Shown here: positions 1-9,000 of the stretch, in pieces
How positions within the stretch are numbered: the stretch's first letter is position 1
Layout: every line of letters starts with the position of its first letter
NCBI GenBank assembly: GCA_018646675.1
Contig: JABGUH010000044.1
Span: 62,001 to 126,000 of the forward strand
Direction: 5' to 3'
Origin: Bdellovibrionales bacterium
GTDB lineage: Bacteria; Bdellovibrionota; Bacteriovoracia; Bacteriovoracales; Bacteriovoracaceae
Length of the DNA: 64,000 nucleotides
Made by a program: the position numbers and the translations under genes
The notes under the pieces: generated by a model
Database searches by the model: none
Seen by the model: the letters and a program-made list of their open reading frames with translations, nothing else
Told to the model about the DNA's origin: nothing

Positions 1-1018
1 TTTTTCGATGAGGTGACTTTACCCCTTGGGCCACAAGGGTCTTTCGATATTCAGCATAGATCTTTTTGGGTGAGAGCAGCATCGAGTCACAGGCGACCAT
101 TTCACAAACTCCGCACTGGCTACATAGAAAGGCGGAGGTGATGTGCTCAGTCGGATCGGCCAGGTTATAATCGATAGTTCGCATGGTGCGATGGGGATAG
201 ATATCATGTCCCAAAAGATTGCGCGGGCAGAGATCGGTACATCTAAAACATTGGCAACATGCTGCCTTGGAAAGTTTTACCATTTGGGTGATTGATTTAG
301 TCTTCATATTGACCACAAAATGGTCGTTGGGCAGGACTAAAATACCACTGGTGGTTTTAGCAATACCGCGGTCAATATCTTCGACAATCGACCCCATCAT
401 CGGGCCACCATCAAGGACGGTATAGTTGTCAATCGTTGTGCCACCGCAAGCACTAATTAACTGGCGGTAGCTGGCACCGATCGGAGCCTTTAATACTTGT
501 GGTTTTTCTATTTCACCATTGATAGTTACAACTCGATTGGTAACTACCTTCCCTGCAATCGCATCGGAAATTTGTGATAGGGTAAGGGCATTACAAACGA
601 CCACCCCAACGTCCAGCGGTAGCCCACCTTCCGGAATAAGTTTTTTTGTTACATCATAGACTGTTAGGAATTCATCGCCGGCCGGATAGTAGTTTTCTAG
701 TTGGTGGATATGAATATCATAGATGCCAGCAAGTGCTGCCTCTACCTTTTTAATAACATTCTGATAATGGCCCTTAATGGCGATGATTCCCTCTTTTGCG
801 CCCGTGGCCTTCATCGCAACTTTGATACCATCAATTACTCTATCGGCGTTTTGATAGAGGATCGCTTTGTCGGTCGCCAGTAGTGGTTCACACTCACTCC
901 CATTACAGATAATGGTCTCGACTTGGGACTGCATCTTTATAAATGTGGGGAAGCCACCTCCGCCCGCACCAACAATGCCGGCAGTTTTAATTGCTTCAAT
1001 CGCCCTCTTTCGCTCCAC
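1..1018 (-). CDS. pduS: PduS/RnfC-like microcompartment electron-transfer protein (partial)
   Basis: Translation of the minus strand from 1018 is open to the window edge (about 339 codons; the C-terminus lies outside). It starts with the glycine-rich GAGGGGFPTFIKM nucleotide-binding loop typical of the NADH/FMN-binding RnfC/NuoF fold. It later carries two ferredoxin-like clusters, CCQCFRCTDLCP and CSQCGVCEMVAC, which fit two 4Fe-4S sites. This layout matches PduS, the flavin/iron-sulfur protein that in Pdu compartments reduces cobalamin and may pass electrons across the shell. The GTG start overlaps the upstream aldehyde dehydrogenase stop by one base (TAGTG), implying translational coupling. 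PduS is usually about 450 residues, so roughly 100 are missing. RnfC of an Rnf complex is the alternative, but the neighbouring shell genes favour PduS. Confidence 0.85.
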   Translation of the reverse strand, partial: MERKRAIEAIKTAGIVGAGGGGFPTFIKMQSQVETIICNGSECEPLLATDKAILYQNADRVIDGIKVAMKATGAKEGIIAIKGHYQNVIKKVEAALAGIYDIHIHQLENYYPAGDEFLTVYDVTKKLIPEGGLPLDVGVVVCNALTLSQISDAIAGKVVTNRVVTINGEIEKPQVLKAPIGASYRQLISACGGTTIDNYTVLDGGPMMGSIVEDIDRGIAKTTSGILVLPNDHFVVNMKTKSITQMVKLSKAACCQCFRCTDLCPRNLLGHDIYPHRTMRTIDYNLADPTEHITSAFLCSQCGVCEMVACDSMLLSPKKIYAEYRKTLVAQGVKSPHRK

Positions 1019-2502
1019 TAATTTATCCTAAAGTGTCCACTGATGACACAACGTCTGGTGCGGGTGAAGTGTCTGGCACTGGTCACTCCCTCACCGGTAG
1101 GGGAGGCGATGGTAAAGGATGCAGGTGCATCTCCATTCAGCCCCAGCCCCTCTAATGCCATGCCATTTTTAACAAAAATTGAGGTGTTCATTCTTTTTGC
1201 CATCTGATGCATATGATCGATATTTTTGGAGTGAATAACCGCAGTATGGAAGCAGCCACCCTCCAGTTGGTAGGCGACTTCAATCGCCTGATCAATATCT
1301 TTTACCCGAATAAATGGGAGCACCGGTAATAGCATCTCCACTGTGGCAAAGGGGTGATCTGGGCCAGTCTCAGTGATGGCAATTCTTTTACTTTGATCGA
1401 TATCCAATCCGATCTCTTTCAGTATTAGTTGAATATCCTTTCCCACCCATTTTTTATTGGGGTGATCTCCATCCAAGATAATACTTTCCAACCGTTTGGC
1501 TTGGTATGAACTAAGCTCATACGCCCCATGCTTGACTAGTGCTTTTTTCAGGGCACTGGCCGCTTTTTCGGTAACGATAATCTCTTTTTCAATTACGCAG
1601 ATGATGTTGTTATCTGTTCCGGCGCTGGTAACAATATCTTTCGCCGCCTTTTCAATATCAGCAGTCTCATCTACCACTACTGGCGGGTTACCAGGGCCTG
1701 CACCGATCACTCTTTTTCCTGTTTTCATCGCCGCTGCGACTACTGCTGGCCCACCGGTCACCACTAGTAACTTGATATCGGGATGGTTCATCAAAATTCC
1801 GGCAGAGGCGATAGTTGGTTGATCCACCGTGGCCAGTAGGTTGGCCGGCCCTCCCTCGGACATTATCGCCTGGTTCAACAGGTCAATGGTATAAACGGAG
1901 GTCCTCTTCGCCGATGGGTGAGGATTGAAGACCACACTATTGCCGGCCGCCAACATTCCAATGCTATTGCTGATAATGGTTTCACTTGGGTTGGTACAGG
2001 GAGTGATACTGCCAATTACTCCCCAAGGGGCACGCTCTAAGATGGTTAAACCGTTATCACCGGTAAATGCGGTGGGTTCCAAATCTTCAACTCCAGGAGT
2101 GTCAAAGATGGCAACTCGATTCTTAACCAGCTTATCTTCGTAGCGGCCAAGTCCGGTCTCCACATGTCCCATGTTGGCAATGGTTTTAATGTTATCTTGG
2201 CAGATTTTACGCATTGCCTGGATAAACTTTTTTCTGGTCTCAACTGGAACTGCTGAAAACTCTGCAAAGGCTCTTTTGGAAGCAACAATCGCATCTTCGA
2301 TAGTCGAAAAGGAGCCGCGTCTGCCGTAGTTCCGTGCCTGTTCCTGTTCCCGTTTGTCCCCCTCGCCTCCTGCTTGGTGGCCCTGGGGGCGCCCATGGCG
2401 ACTTGATCGGCTATCCTGCCGATCAATCCGTTCCCGATCCTGCCCCAGATTGCTCACCACCCTACTAACGATTGAGTCAATCTGATTATCATTCAAATTC
2501 AT
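1018..2502 (-). CDS. pduP: CoA-acylating aldehyde dehydrogenase (PduP/EutE type), microcompartment cargo
   Basis: It oxidises an aldehyde to acyl-CoA with NAD+ and CoA inside a microcompartment. The family core is clear: APWGVIGSITPCTNP, GGPAVVAAAMKTGKR, GAGPGNPPVVVD and TDNNIICVIEKE, whose cysteine (residue 302) is the expected catalytic nucleophile. The N-terminus (LNDNQIDSIVSRVVSNLG) is an amphipathic helix like the encapsulation peptides of PduP/EutE. A very hydrophilic Arg/Gln/Gly linker of about 40 residues follows, before the catalytic domain. A GTG at 2511 is in frame, but the AGAG ribosome site sits too close to it, so the ATG at 2502 is preferred. The gene lies between the vertex protein and pduS with almost no spacing. 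The substrate (propionaldehyde, acetaldehyde, lactaldehyde) cannot be read from sequence. Confidence 0.92.
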   Translation of the reverse strand: MNLNDNQIDSIVSRVVSNLGQDRERIDRQDSRSSRHGRPQGHQAGGEGDKREQEQARNYGRRGSFSTIEDAIVASKRAFAEFSAVPVETRKKFIQAMRKICQDNIKTIANMGHVETGLGRYEDKLVKNRVAIFDTPGVEDLEPTAFTGDNGLTILERAPWGVIGSITPCTNPSETIISNSIGMLAAGNSVVFNPHPSAKRTSVYTIDLLNQAIMSEGGPANLLATVDQPTIASAGILMNHPDIKLLVVTGGPAVVAAAMKTGKRVIGAGPGNPPVVVDETADIEKAAKDIVTSAGTDNNIICVIEKEIIVTEKAASALKKALVKHGAYELSSYQAKRLESIILDGDHPNKKWVGKDIQLILKEIGLDIDQSKRIAITETGPDHPFATVEMLLPVLPFIRVKDIDQAIEVAYQLEGGCFHTAVIHSKNIDHMHQMAKRMNTSIFVKNGMALEGLGLNGDAPASFTIASPTGEGVTSARHFTRTRRCVISGHFRIN

Positions 2503-2518
2503 CACACCCACTCTCTAG

Positions 2519-2806
2519 TTACTTGGTATATATTGTCTCGCCTTCAATCTCTAGCTGGTCAACAATGGCCATAATGATTGCATCTACAGGCTTACCATCA
2601 GTGATATGAGTAAGCCGGGCACTGCTGCCACTGGCGACCAAAACGATCTCTCCCGTTCCGGCCCCAACTGAGTCAACCGCAACTACCATTCCGCCAGTTG
2701 GAGCTCCGTTAGCATCAACATACTTCACTAACAGAAATTTAAGACCTTCTAATTTGTCATCTTTTTCTGTAGACACCACTGTGCCTACAATACGACCTAT
2801 TTGCAT
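2519..2806 (-). CDS. eutN: Microcompartment vertex protein, EutN/CcmL/PduN family
   Basis: A 95-residue protein of the pentameric shell-vertex family that caps the twelve corners of bacterial microcompartments. Family features are the start MQIGRIVGTVVSTEK, the middle LLVKYVDANG and VAVDSVGAGTGEIVLVASG, and the end DAIIMAIVDQLEI. Length is normal. A GAGGAG ribosome-binding sequence lies 7 bases before the ATG. The stop is separated by only a few bases from the aldehyde dehydrogenase start, and the shell hexamer gene lies 34 bases upstream, so all four minus-strand genes look like one transcript. Within the family it cannot be assigned to Eut, Pdu or another type. Confidence 0.95.
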   Translation of the reverse strand: MQIGRIVGTVVSTEKDDKLEGLKFLLVKYVDANGAPTGGMVVAVDSVGAGTGEIVLVASGSSARLTHITDGKPVDAIIMAIVDQLEIEGETIYTK

Positions 2807-2840
2807 CTCTCACTCCTCGCTATTCTGCGGCCCTGGTGAC

Positions 2841-3134
2841 TTACTTCTTCTTGCTGGTAGTACGTCCAAGGGGTAGGGCAATATCAACATTTTCGTGTGG
2901 TCTTGGAATTACGTGAATAGAGACTAGCTCCCCCACTTTTTCTGCTGCTCTGGCACCAGCTTCGGTCGCTGCCTTAACTGCGGCCACATCTCCGCGGACG
3001 ATCGCAGTGGTGAAGCCACCTCCAATTTTCTCATAACCGACTAGTTCGACTTTGGCGGCCTTGACCATCGCATCAGCGGCCTCCACCATTCCAACAAAAC
3101 CCTTCGTCTCAATCATTCCTAGTGCATCAGACAT
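2841..3134 (-). CDS. Microcompartment hexameric shell protein (BMC-H)
   Basis: A single BMC-domain protein of about 97 residues that forms the hexagonal tiles of the shell facets. It matches the family closely: [20 protein letters not shown], then a pore-loop region [15 protein letters not shown], then [17 protein letters not shown]. The C-terminus ends in a basic TTSKKK tail. An ATG at 3146 is in frame but overlaps the strong GGAGGT ribosome site, which is correctly placed for the ATG at 3134, so the shorter start is used. It is the first gene of the operon. Only one shell hexamer gene is visible; trimer (BMC-T) and further enzymes would be expected beyond the left edge or elsewhere. Confidence 0.96.
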   Translation of the reverse strand: MSDALGMIETKGFVGMVEAADAMVKAAKVELVGYEKIGGGFTTAIVRGDVAAVKAATEAGARAAEKVGELVSIHVIPRPHENVDIALPLGRTTSKKK

Positions 3135-3191
3135 CGTGACCTCCATTTTTTTTATTTATATAGCTATCTTAAGCAACAAATCGTGGACGAC

Positions 3192-3221
3192 ATAATTCCC
3201 TATATCCTCTCTCTCTGTCAA
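3192..3221 (-). promoter_or_regulatory. Candidate sigma-70-type promoter of the microcompartment operon
   Basis: On the minus strand, TTGACA (3221-3216) is followed 18 bases later by AATTAT (3197-3192). This puts the transcript start near 3185 and gives a 5' leader of about 50 bases before the BMC-H gene. The -35 box is a perfect consensus match; the -10 is moderate. Confidence 0.5.
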
Positions 3222-3252
3222 ATTTTTGTAGCTAATTGCACATCTGTCTCGT

Positions 3253-3270
3253 TAATGGTAGTTAAGGGTA
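3253..3270 (+). promoter_or_regulatory. Direct repeat copy 1, candidate operator
   Basis: The 18-mer taatggtagttaagggta matches copy 2 at 3364-3381 in 16 of 18 positions, in the same orientation and 111 bp away. It lies about 30 bp upstream of the -35 box of the candidate BMC promoter, a typical activator position. No protein binding is shown by sequence alone. Confidence 0.45.
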
Positions 3271-3355
3271 ATTGATAGTAGGTATTACCATCTTAGTGTT
3301 ATTAGCTGATAGTTTTGATAAATTATCGATAGCAATGATATCAAAATTGAAATGG

Positions 3356-3381
3356 TATAACTTTAATGGTAGTTGAGTGTA
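3356..3381 (+). promoter_or_regulatory. Candidate -10 box and direct repeat copy 2 before the small regulator
   Basis: TATAAC at 3356-3361 is a plausible -10 element for the divergent HTH gene. The second repeat, taatggtagttgagtgta (3364-3381), covers the expected transcript start. That position suggests autoregulation by whatever binds the repeat. An inverted 8-base half (taccatta, 3603-3610) lies just after the HTH gene. Confidence 0.4.
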
Positions 3382-3407
3382 TCAATCAACAACTTGGGGA
3401 TATTTAA

Positions 3408-3599
3408 ATGAAATCATATCCAGAGGTAATGACCACCGATGATGTCTTAGAGTATCTTAAGATATCTAGAAAAACTTTGATGAAGCTGATTAGAGAGGGG
3501 ATGGTTCCGGCCCGCAAGGTTGGGAAAAACTACCGCTATCTAAAAAGTGAGTTGGAGAAGTACCTTAAGGGAGACCTACAACAGAACTACTTTAAGTAG
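3408..3599 (+). CDS. Small helix-turn-helix DNA-binding protein (excisionase/BldC type)
   Basis: A 63-residue protein made almost only of a winged helix-turn-helix of the excisionase/MerR-like type. MTTDDVLEYLKISRKTLMKL is the recognition helix-turn-helix, and MVPARKVGKNYRYLKSELEKYL is the wing plus closing helix. Stand-alone versions include phage excisionases and the BldC regulators. The GGGGA ribosome site is 8 bases before the ATG. It is divergent from the BMC operon, with the repeat pair described at 3253 and 3364 in the shared control region. Its role as regulator of the microcompartment genes is an inference from that position; there is no phage or integrase gene nearby that would favour an excisionase. 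Confidence 0.8.
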   Translation: MKSYPEVMTTDDVLEYLKISRKTLMKLIREGMVPARKVGKNYRYLKSELEKYLKGDLQQNYFK

Positions 3600-3732
3600 T
3601 CTCTACCATTAGGTGCCACGCTCTTTCTGGTAGCGGGGGTGCGTCAAAACAGGGTGGTTAGCTGCCCTTATTATATGTTCGTTTTAGGAATTCGCTGGTC
3701 AGGTTTAGAAATTTGAGTGCCATAGTTCGAAA

Positions 3733-5796
3733 CTATAGGTACTCAGTATCATAGATACATCCACGGTCACTTTTGGTGCCATCTCCACTGCGAGGAATAC
3801 GGTTAACTAATCCTGAAGGATGACTCTCTCGTGAGAGGATACTGATCATTATACTTTTCTGGCATTGACTAATATTTCCTTTGGATAGAGGAGTGTCGAT
3901 ATACTCATTTAGTCCTGCCTCTTGTAATGCGCGTTCAATATTTGTTGCAGATACATTGTAGTGCTTTGCTGCTGTTGCAATCTCTTCTGTCGTTCGCAGG
4001 GGGATGGTGATGGAGGGTTTAGTCGCTCTCTTTTTGTCTAACAGGTCTGATAGGTGCATTTTTCTAGCAATAGCATTACGACGAGCAATTAGTTTATAGC
4101 TGGCCGCCTGCTGTACAAAGTCCGGCCAGTTGCTATGGGCAACGATCTCTTTTATATTACTCTCGGATAGTAAGCTTATCTTACGGGCCATCCATAGAGC
4201 ATCAGCAAAAGTGATCTTCTTCCAAGCTTTAGGGCGATAGAGGATTAGTTGAGTAAAGTAGAGATTTTTTCTTGTAATACTTCTTCGCAAAAAGAAGTAG
4301 CCTGTTCGAAGGTTGTTTATCTCTCCACTAACAACATTTCCTAGTGTGGCCCCCATGTCGTGTTGAAACTCGAGAAAAGAGTTACCCTCTTGATTGAGAT
4401 AATCTTTGACTAAAACTGAACGGTTGTTATCATCCTTAGCGTCACGGTTGGCAATCCACATATTGAAGATCATTAGCCCTCTACCGACGCGGTCCATTTT
4501 GGCACTGGCACTACTGAATGCCGCGGGGCCACCACGCAAGGCGGCTTTTTTAATTTTTAGTTCGACTAGTGACTCTTTGAAACTAAGATACTCCCGTCCG
4601 AGTAGCTCTTTTTTGGAGTATCGCTTCTTACCATCTCGGGGTAGCTCTTTTAGAACCCGGTCAATGTTCTCTTTAGTAATGGTTCCAGCGAAAGTGATAT
4701 AGGGCGACAAGTTAAATTTATAACTTGAATCCCTCAGGCATGATGTTAACTCTTTGACTGTGACAGGGTGGTCGCAAGTACTCTGGCGCTCTTTTTGGGG
4801 ATCACCTAAGATTAGAACTAGATGTTCCATCCCTTTGGGGTTGCTATAGACTAAATCAGTATATTTGCCTCCCAGCTTCATCCATAGCCGGTTATTTATC
4901 ACTTCAGGCTGTACCTCATCTCCCCATTTAACCTTCCATCTTACGCCATAAGCATCTCTAGTGTTAATCTTAGGAGAGGTGGCACTTATCTTAATTTTAT
5001 CAAAGAAGAGGACTCGACGGGCCCGATCAATGGAGTATTTAATTGAATGATCAGACTTTTTGCTAAGTTTTTTACTGATCCGTTTTTCGGCCCATCTCTC
5101 CTGATCGTTCCAACCATTGGAGTTTGCCTTGCTGTAAGCGGTGGTATGCCAGACGGGATGACTGCTACTAATATCCAACTTACTGATCTCTTCATGATTC
5201 ATCTGGGCCAAATCACTACGAGATATATACTTTGATCTATTGTTGGGATCCATTAAAAACTTGGCCTCATTTTCCGCCTGAACAGCTCCGACGGGGAGTT
5301 TCATCTTGCTGGCACTACGATACGGAACTTTGAGCAAAATGCCATTGAGCAGTAGGTTTTTTAGTAACCAGTACTTACTGGTGATCAGTTTCAGCGGTGG
5401 TGTCTTATTGATGTTCTGATCCTCACTAAGGATGGTGTATAGCACCTGCTGGGCCAGGTGGTAGTTACCCTCTTGGGAGGCAGTGCCATACTTAACACTA
5501 AGTGATCGAGCGATATTTGTTCTTGCCTGCTGTAGAAATTTTTTAACTCTTTTTAGATCTTTGTGCTCATCTTTTAGCTGATTATTACTCAAAGCTTGAT
5601 TGACCTGCTCCACTCTTTCGTCAATTAGGTTGGAGAGATTGATAGCACTTTGGGGGGAGTAATCCTTGGCAATTCCATGTCGCTTTAGAAATTTTTCAAA
5701 GCGAGGAAATGCGATCTCTGTGTTGGCATAGACGGTGCAAATCATCAGTTGGGAAATTACAACTGCTGTCATTAGAGTGGTGATTACTTTTAGCAT
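3733..5796 (-). CDS. Exported 687-aa protein with kinase-like motif pair, function unknown
   Basis: The N-terminus has a signal peptide (hydrophobic residues 5-24, cleavage probably after VYA). The first 200 residues look helical. Around residues 440-485 a motif pair stands out: IANRDAKDDNN followed by FQHDMGATLG. It resembles the N-x-x-D-x-x-x-x-N ... D-x-G pair of atypical kinase folds and a similar WxNxxD...DfGxtLG pattern remembered from uncharacterised exported bacterial proteins. The similarity is by eye only. The C-terminal 150 residues are basic, with several arginine-rich helices. AAGAGAG precedes the ATG by 7 bases. It is monocistronic with no recognisable partner. Phosphotransfer in the periplasm is not implied; the fold could be reused for binding. 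Confidence 0.6.
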   Translation of the reverse strand: MLKVITTLMTAVVISQLMICTVYANTEIAFPRFEKFLKRHGIAKDYSPQSAINLSNLIDERVEQVNQALSNNQLKDEHKDLKRVKKFLQQARTNIARSLSVKYGTASQEGNYHLAQQVLYTILSEDQNINKTPPLKLITSKYWLLKNLLLNGILLKVPYRSASKMKLPVGAVQAENEAKFLMDPNNRSKYISRSDLAQMNHEEISKLDISSSHPVWHTTAYSKANSNGWNDQERWAEKRISKKLSKKSDHSIKYSIDRARRVLFFDKIKISATSPKINTRDAYGVRWKVKWGDEVQPEVINNRLWMKLGGKYTDLVYSNPKGMEHLVLILGDPQKERQSTCDHPVTVKELTSCLRDSSYKFNLSPYITFAGTITKENIDRVLKELPRDGKKRYSKKELLGREYLSFKESLVELKIKKAALRGGPAAFSSASAKMDRVGRGLMIFNMWIANRDAKDDNNRSVLVKDYLNQEGNSFLEFQHDMGATLGNVVSGEINNLRTGYFFLRRSITRKNLYFTQLILYRPKAWKKITFADALWMARKISLLSESNIKEIVAHSNWPDFVQQAASYKLIARRNAIARKMHLSDLLDKKRATKPSITIPLRTTEEIATAAKHYNVSATNIERALQEAGLNEYIDTPLSKGNISQCQKSIMISILSRESHPSGLVNRIPRSGDGTKSDRGCIYDTEYL

Positions 5797-5847
5797 TATT
5801 AACTCTCTTTTAAGTTAGAGTGTGGTCAAAAAAAAGCGCATTGACGC

Positions 5848-5856
5848 ACTATAGCA
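5848..5856 (-). promoter_or_regulatory. Candidate extended -10 promoter for the 687-aa exported protein
   Basis: On the minus strand TGCTATAGT forms an extended -10 element about 50 bases before the start codon. There is no good -35 box, but extended -10 promoters often lack one. The surrounding CTATAG...CTATAG inverted repeat could be an operator. Confidence 0.3.
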
Positions 5857-5964
5857 AAATGTAGCGCTATAGACAGTTTTTGGGTCAAAGTATGAAAAGA
5901 TTACAGCCACTTATAGGTGCTACCTAGTTGGAATCTGGGGCCGTAGGAGGGTCAGTTCGACTTA

Positions 5965-6044
5965 TGCAGCGTTACGCAAAAAGGTACCGGTTACCTTTTG
6001 GTTTGTGCAGCGTTACGCAAAAAGGTACCGGTTACCTTTTGGTT
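5965..6044 (-). terminator. Tandem duplicated intrinsic terminator
   Basis: Two perfect 39-bp copies (5965-6003 and 6006-6044) each contain an 8-bp stem, AAAAGGTA pairing with TACCTTTT around a 5-base loop, flanked by A and T runs. Read on the minus strand, each hairpin ends in a T run, as expected for rho-independent termination of the gene ending at 6043. The copy nearer the gene overlaps its stop codon. The A and T runs on both sides make the hairpins potentially bidirectional. Each copy also carries the near-palindrome GCGTTACGC. Confidence 0.75.
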
Positions 6045-9000
6045 ATTGCATTAGCGTGTTAAGGTGTTTTTCCCAGCCTCCGCCTTGAGATTCATCCAAC
6101 ACATCTTCTTCCCCCCAGCGGCCAGCATTGCTCTGTCCAGAGCAGTCTAGTCCTGGAATCTCCCCTAATGCGGAGGTTGGAGGGTTAACTTTTAGCTCAT
6201 TTAGCTTATGCATTACTGAAAGATAGTTGTTTATCTTTTCCTTTGCTTCTTTATATTTGTCTACATCGCTGAGATTTTTTTTTGCTTCTGCTACTGCTAT
6301 TGTTGTTTCACCTGTTATATTTTCCACTTCTGCTACTTGAGCTTTTTCTAACAATATCTCCGCTGCCTTTACTATTGGTTCTTGTTCCTCAATACTCTTG
6401 CAAGACATTTCTTTATAAAGATTATTTCCTTTTATTGTCTCTTTAAGAGGTCCTATTTTCTTTAAAAACTCTTCTGCAATTTTAACGGAGGCAAATTTTC
6501 CGATCTCATCTATTGTGGGAATTTTATCATTCGTAAAATCCAACCAACCATCAATCTTATCGTCATCAATATCATCAATTGACTTGGCAATTGCTTTAAG
6601 CTTTCTCTTCGCTTCGTCGCTATCGATCTTCTTTATGATAGGGGAGGAATTACTGATTTCTTTACAGAGTTCATCAATGTCCTTGGGCCCGCTAACTTTA
6701 ATTGCGCTGTCGTCTTGTGCATTTTTACAGATCTCCTGCGCTTGTGTTAGTGTCGACACGGCCCCCTCTGTATGTTCAAATTGATGTAAATTAAATTTGA
6801 TAGCATCTTCTGTAAGCTGTGATGCTCCAAATCCCCCATTGCAAAGAGGGTGTGGATTGGAGTTTTGCGCCCAAATTTTATAGCGGTTACACCATCCCTG
6901 CCTCTTACCCAACTGCTCCTGCTGCTCTTTCTGCTGCTCTGCCATCTTCTCTTGACGTTTCTCCTCCTGACGTTTGAAATTATTTAGTGCGCTACGTGCA
7001 GTACTCTTACACTGGCGGGCAAAGGTATCCCACTTACTCTTATTTTTTCCGATAAGCCCTTTTTGATCGCCAATATACTTTTTAACCGTTTTACTGATCT
7101 GCCCCTGTTGACCCTTTAACATCTTTTGGAGTTGGGCAATTGCGTTGGGCAGGTTCTGATGGAATTCAAACTTGCCACCACCTAATAGTTTAATATCATC
7201 CACTTCGCCGCGCACGCCTTTAAATGTCGGTGAGGCGAGTTTGGGATCGGCGATTGCCAGCCCGCCCTTGCTGTCTGCTGGTACTGTAAATTGGGAGCCG
7301 GGAAAATTTTGTTGGAAAAAGTTGGCATCGGCCATCACCATATTCAACTTTTGTTGAAAGAAGGTTTTTTGCCAATTACTGTAGGATCGCACCGCTTGGT
7401 TATATTTTGTTGCCGCGATTTTTCGTATGTTTTTACGTTGTTTGATCTCATTGTTAATTTTGGCCAGACAGCTCTTAACATTAGTTGCGCAGTTTTTGGC
7501 CTTGGAGATACAGAAATTTGGTAGTTCAGGTTTAAAGCTAGCAGCGTTACAGCTGCCGGCATCGGTCACTCCACCATTACAGTTTAACACTCTTTCTAGA
7601 ATCTGCTCTTCCAGCTCTTGGTTAAAGCGCGTACCGATCTCTTTGGCTTCATTAATGTACTCTATCGCCTTAGCGACGTTAGCACTTTGCCCACTGTCTT
7701 CATAATTCTGCTGACAGTTGCCAACAATTGTTTGGTAGAGTTCATAAGGGGAGTAGTCATAGCTGGAACTTTTTCCACTATACTCACGGTTTAACCTTAG
7801 GGTAATGTTCTTCGGCCTCTGACTATCGGGAAGTGCTTTACACTTAGCGCGATTTTTAATCCCGGCAAATCGACACTCTAAAAACTTTACCTCTGCTAGC
7901 TTCTCATCCAGTGAACGACCACTGGCCATAATCTCTTTGAATAGCTGCTGATAACTTGAGACTGAGTTACCAACTCCCTTGTTGCCTCTCTGCTCTAACC
8001 GACCGGCCATATCGCCGCCACTCATGCCCACCATCCCCTCTTTGTTGCTGGTGACACAACTATCAACATAACTTTGACGTAGTGAATTTTCAGCACTCTT
8101 GGTAAAGTCTGAAACTTGAGAGTTAAAATGAGAATCAAGGGGAGGTAGCTTGTAATAGTCACCAATCAGACTACTAACTTGCGTTTTGATTCGTGCCATA
8201 TTTGTGTTTACCCCTTGACTATAGTTAACAATGGTTTTCTCAAGGTCGACAAATTTTTGTCCACCTTTTTGCCACGGTGCAGATTGTGAGCTGGCCTGCC
8301 ACCCCTTAATCCCCTTGTTATTCACCCCAGCACGGATACGGGCGATCTGATCTTTAAGGTCTTGCTCCAACCGCTTGGCCTTTCCTCCGAGCATATCGCT
8401 ACTTGACGCTTGTAAGGTGGCGCCACCTCTGCCATCACCAGTAATTGCCTGCTGAATACGGGTTAGTCCGGCCCCGGGAGTGATTGCTCCGCTAGGTAGA
8501 ACTGCGGGACAGCCATTCCCTTTAAATGCTTGGGAGTGGTCGACTAATTTTGGATCTCCACCATCCAACTCTTGGGTCAGTTTTTTCATAGCATCCAGCA
8601 AGGGCTTGGCATCGTTTTCAAATTTCTGTTTTTGAGCGGCGATGGTTCCTTCGAACATTTTGAGTTGGTTGAGCTTATTCTGGATCGCATCGAGCTGTTT
8701 TTTAAGACCGTTATTTAGACAGGTAATACCATGTGGATAGGGGTCGGAGACTCCTTTGGCCATTAGTTTTTCATGAAAGTCCGCATGCGCCTTGGCCTGA
8801 CCGGCCATATGTTTCATCATATTGGCGTGGCCGGGAGAGGAAGCCTCATCACACTGACCGTTAGGAACTTGGGCCGACTGGGGAGGTAGCTTACAGTGGG
8901 GGAAGTACTTGGCGCTGGCGCCAAATTGGGGCGCAGGTAGGTTGCTACCCTGGGCCATTGATGCTCCCTGCATGCGAATCTGGTGCATCTGGTTTTGGTG

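Noticed and set aside
3408-3599. Phage excisionase
   Set aside because: No integrase, attachment site or phage genes nearby; position beside BMC operon favours a regulator.
3722-3736. ATAGTT-CGA-AACTAT hairpin at the end of the 687-aa gene as a terminator
   Set aside because: The stem is short and A/T-rich, has no T run, and overlaps the stop codon; too weak to call.
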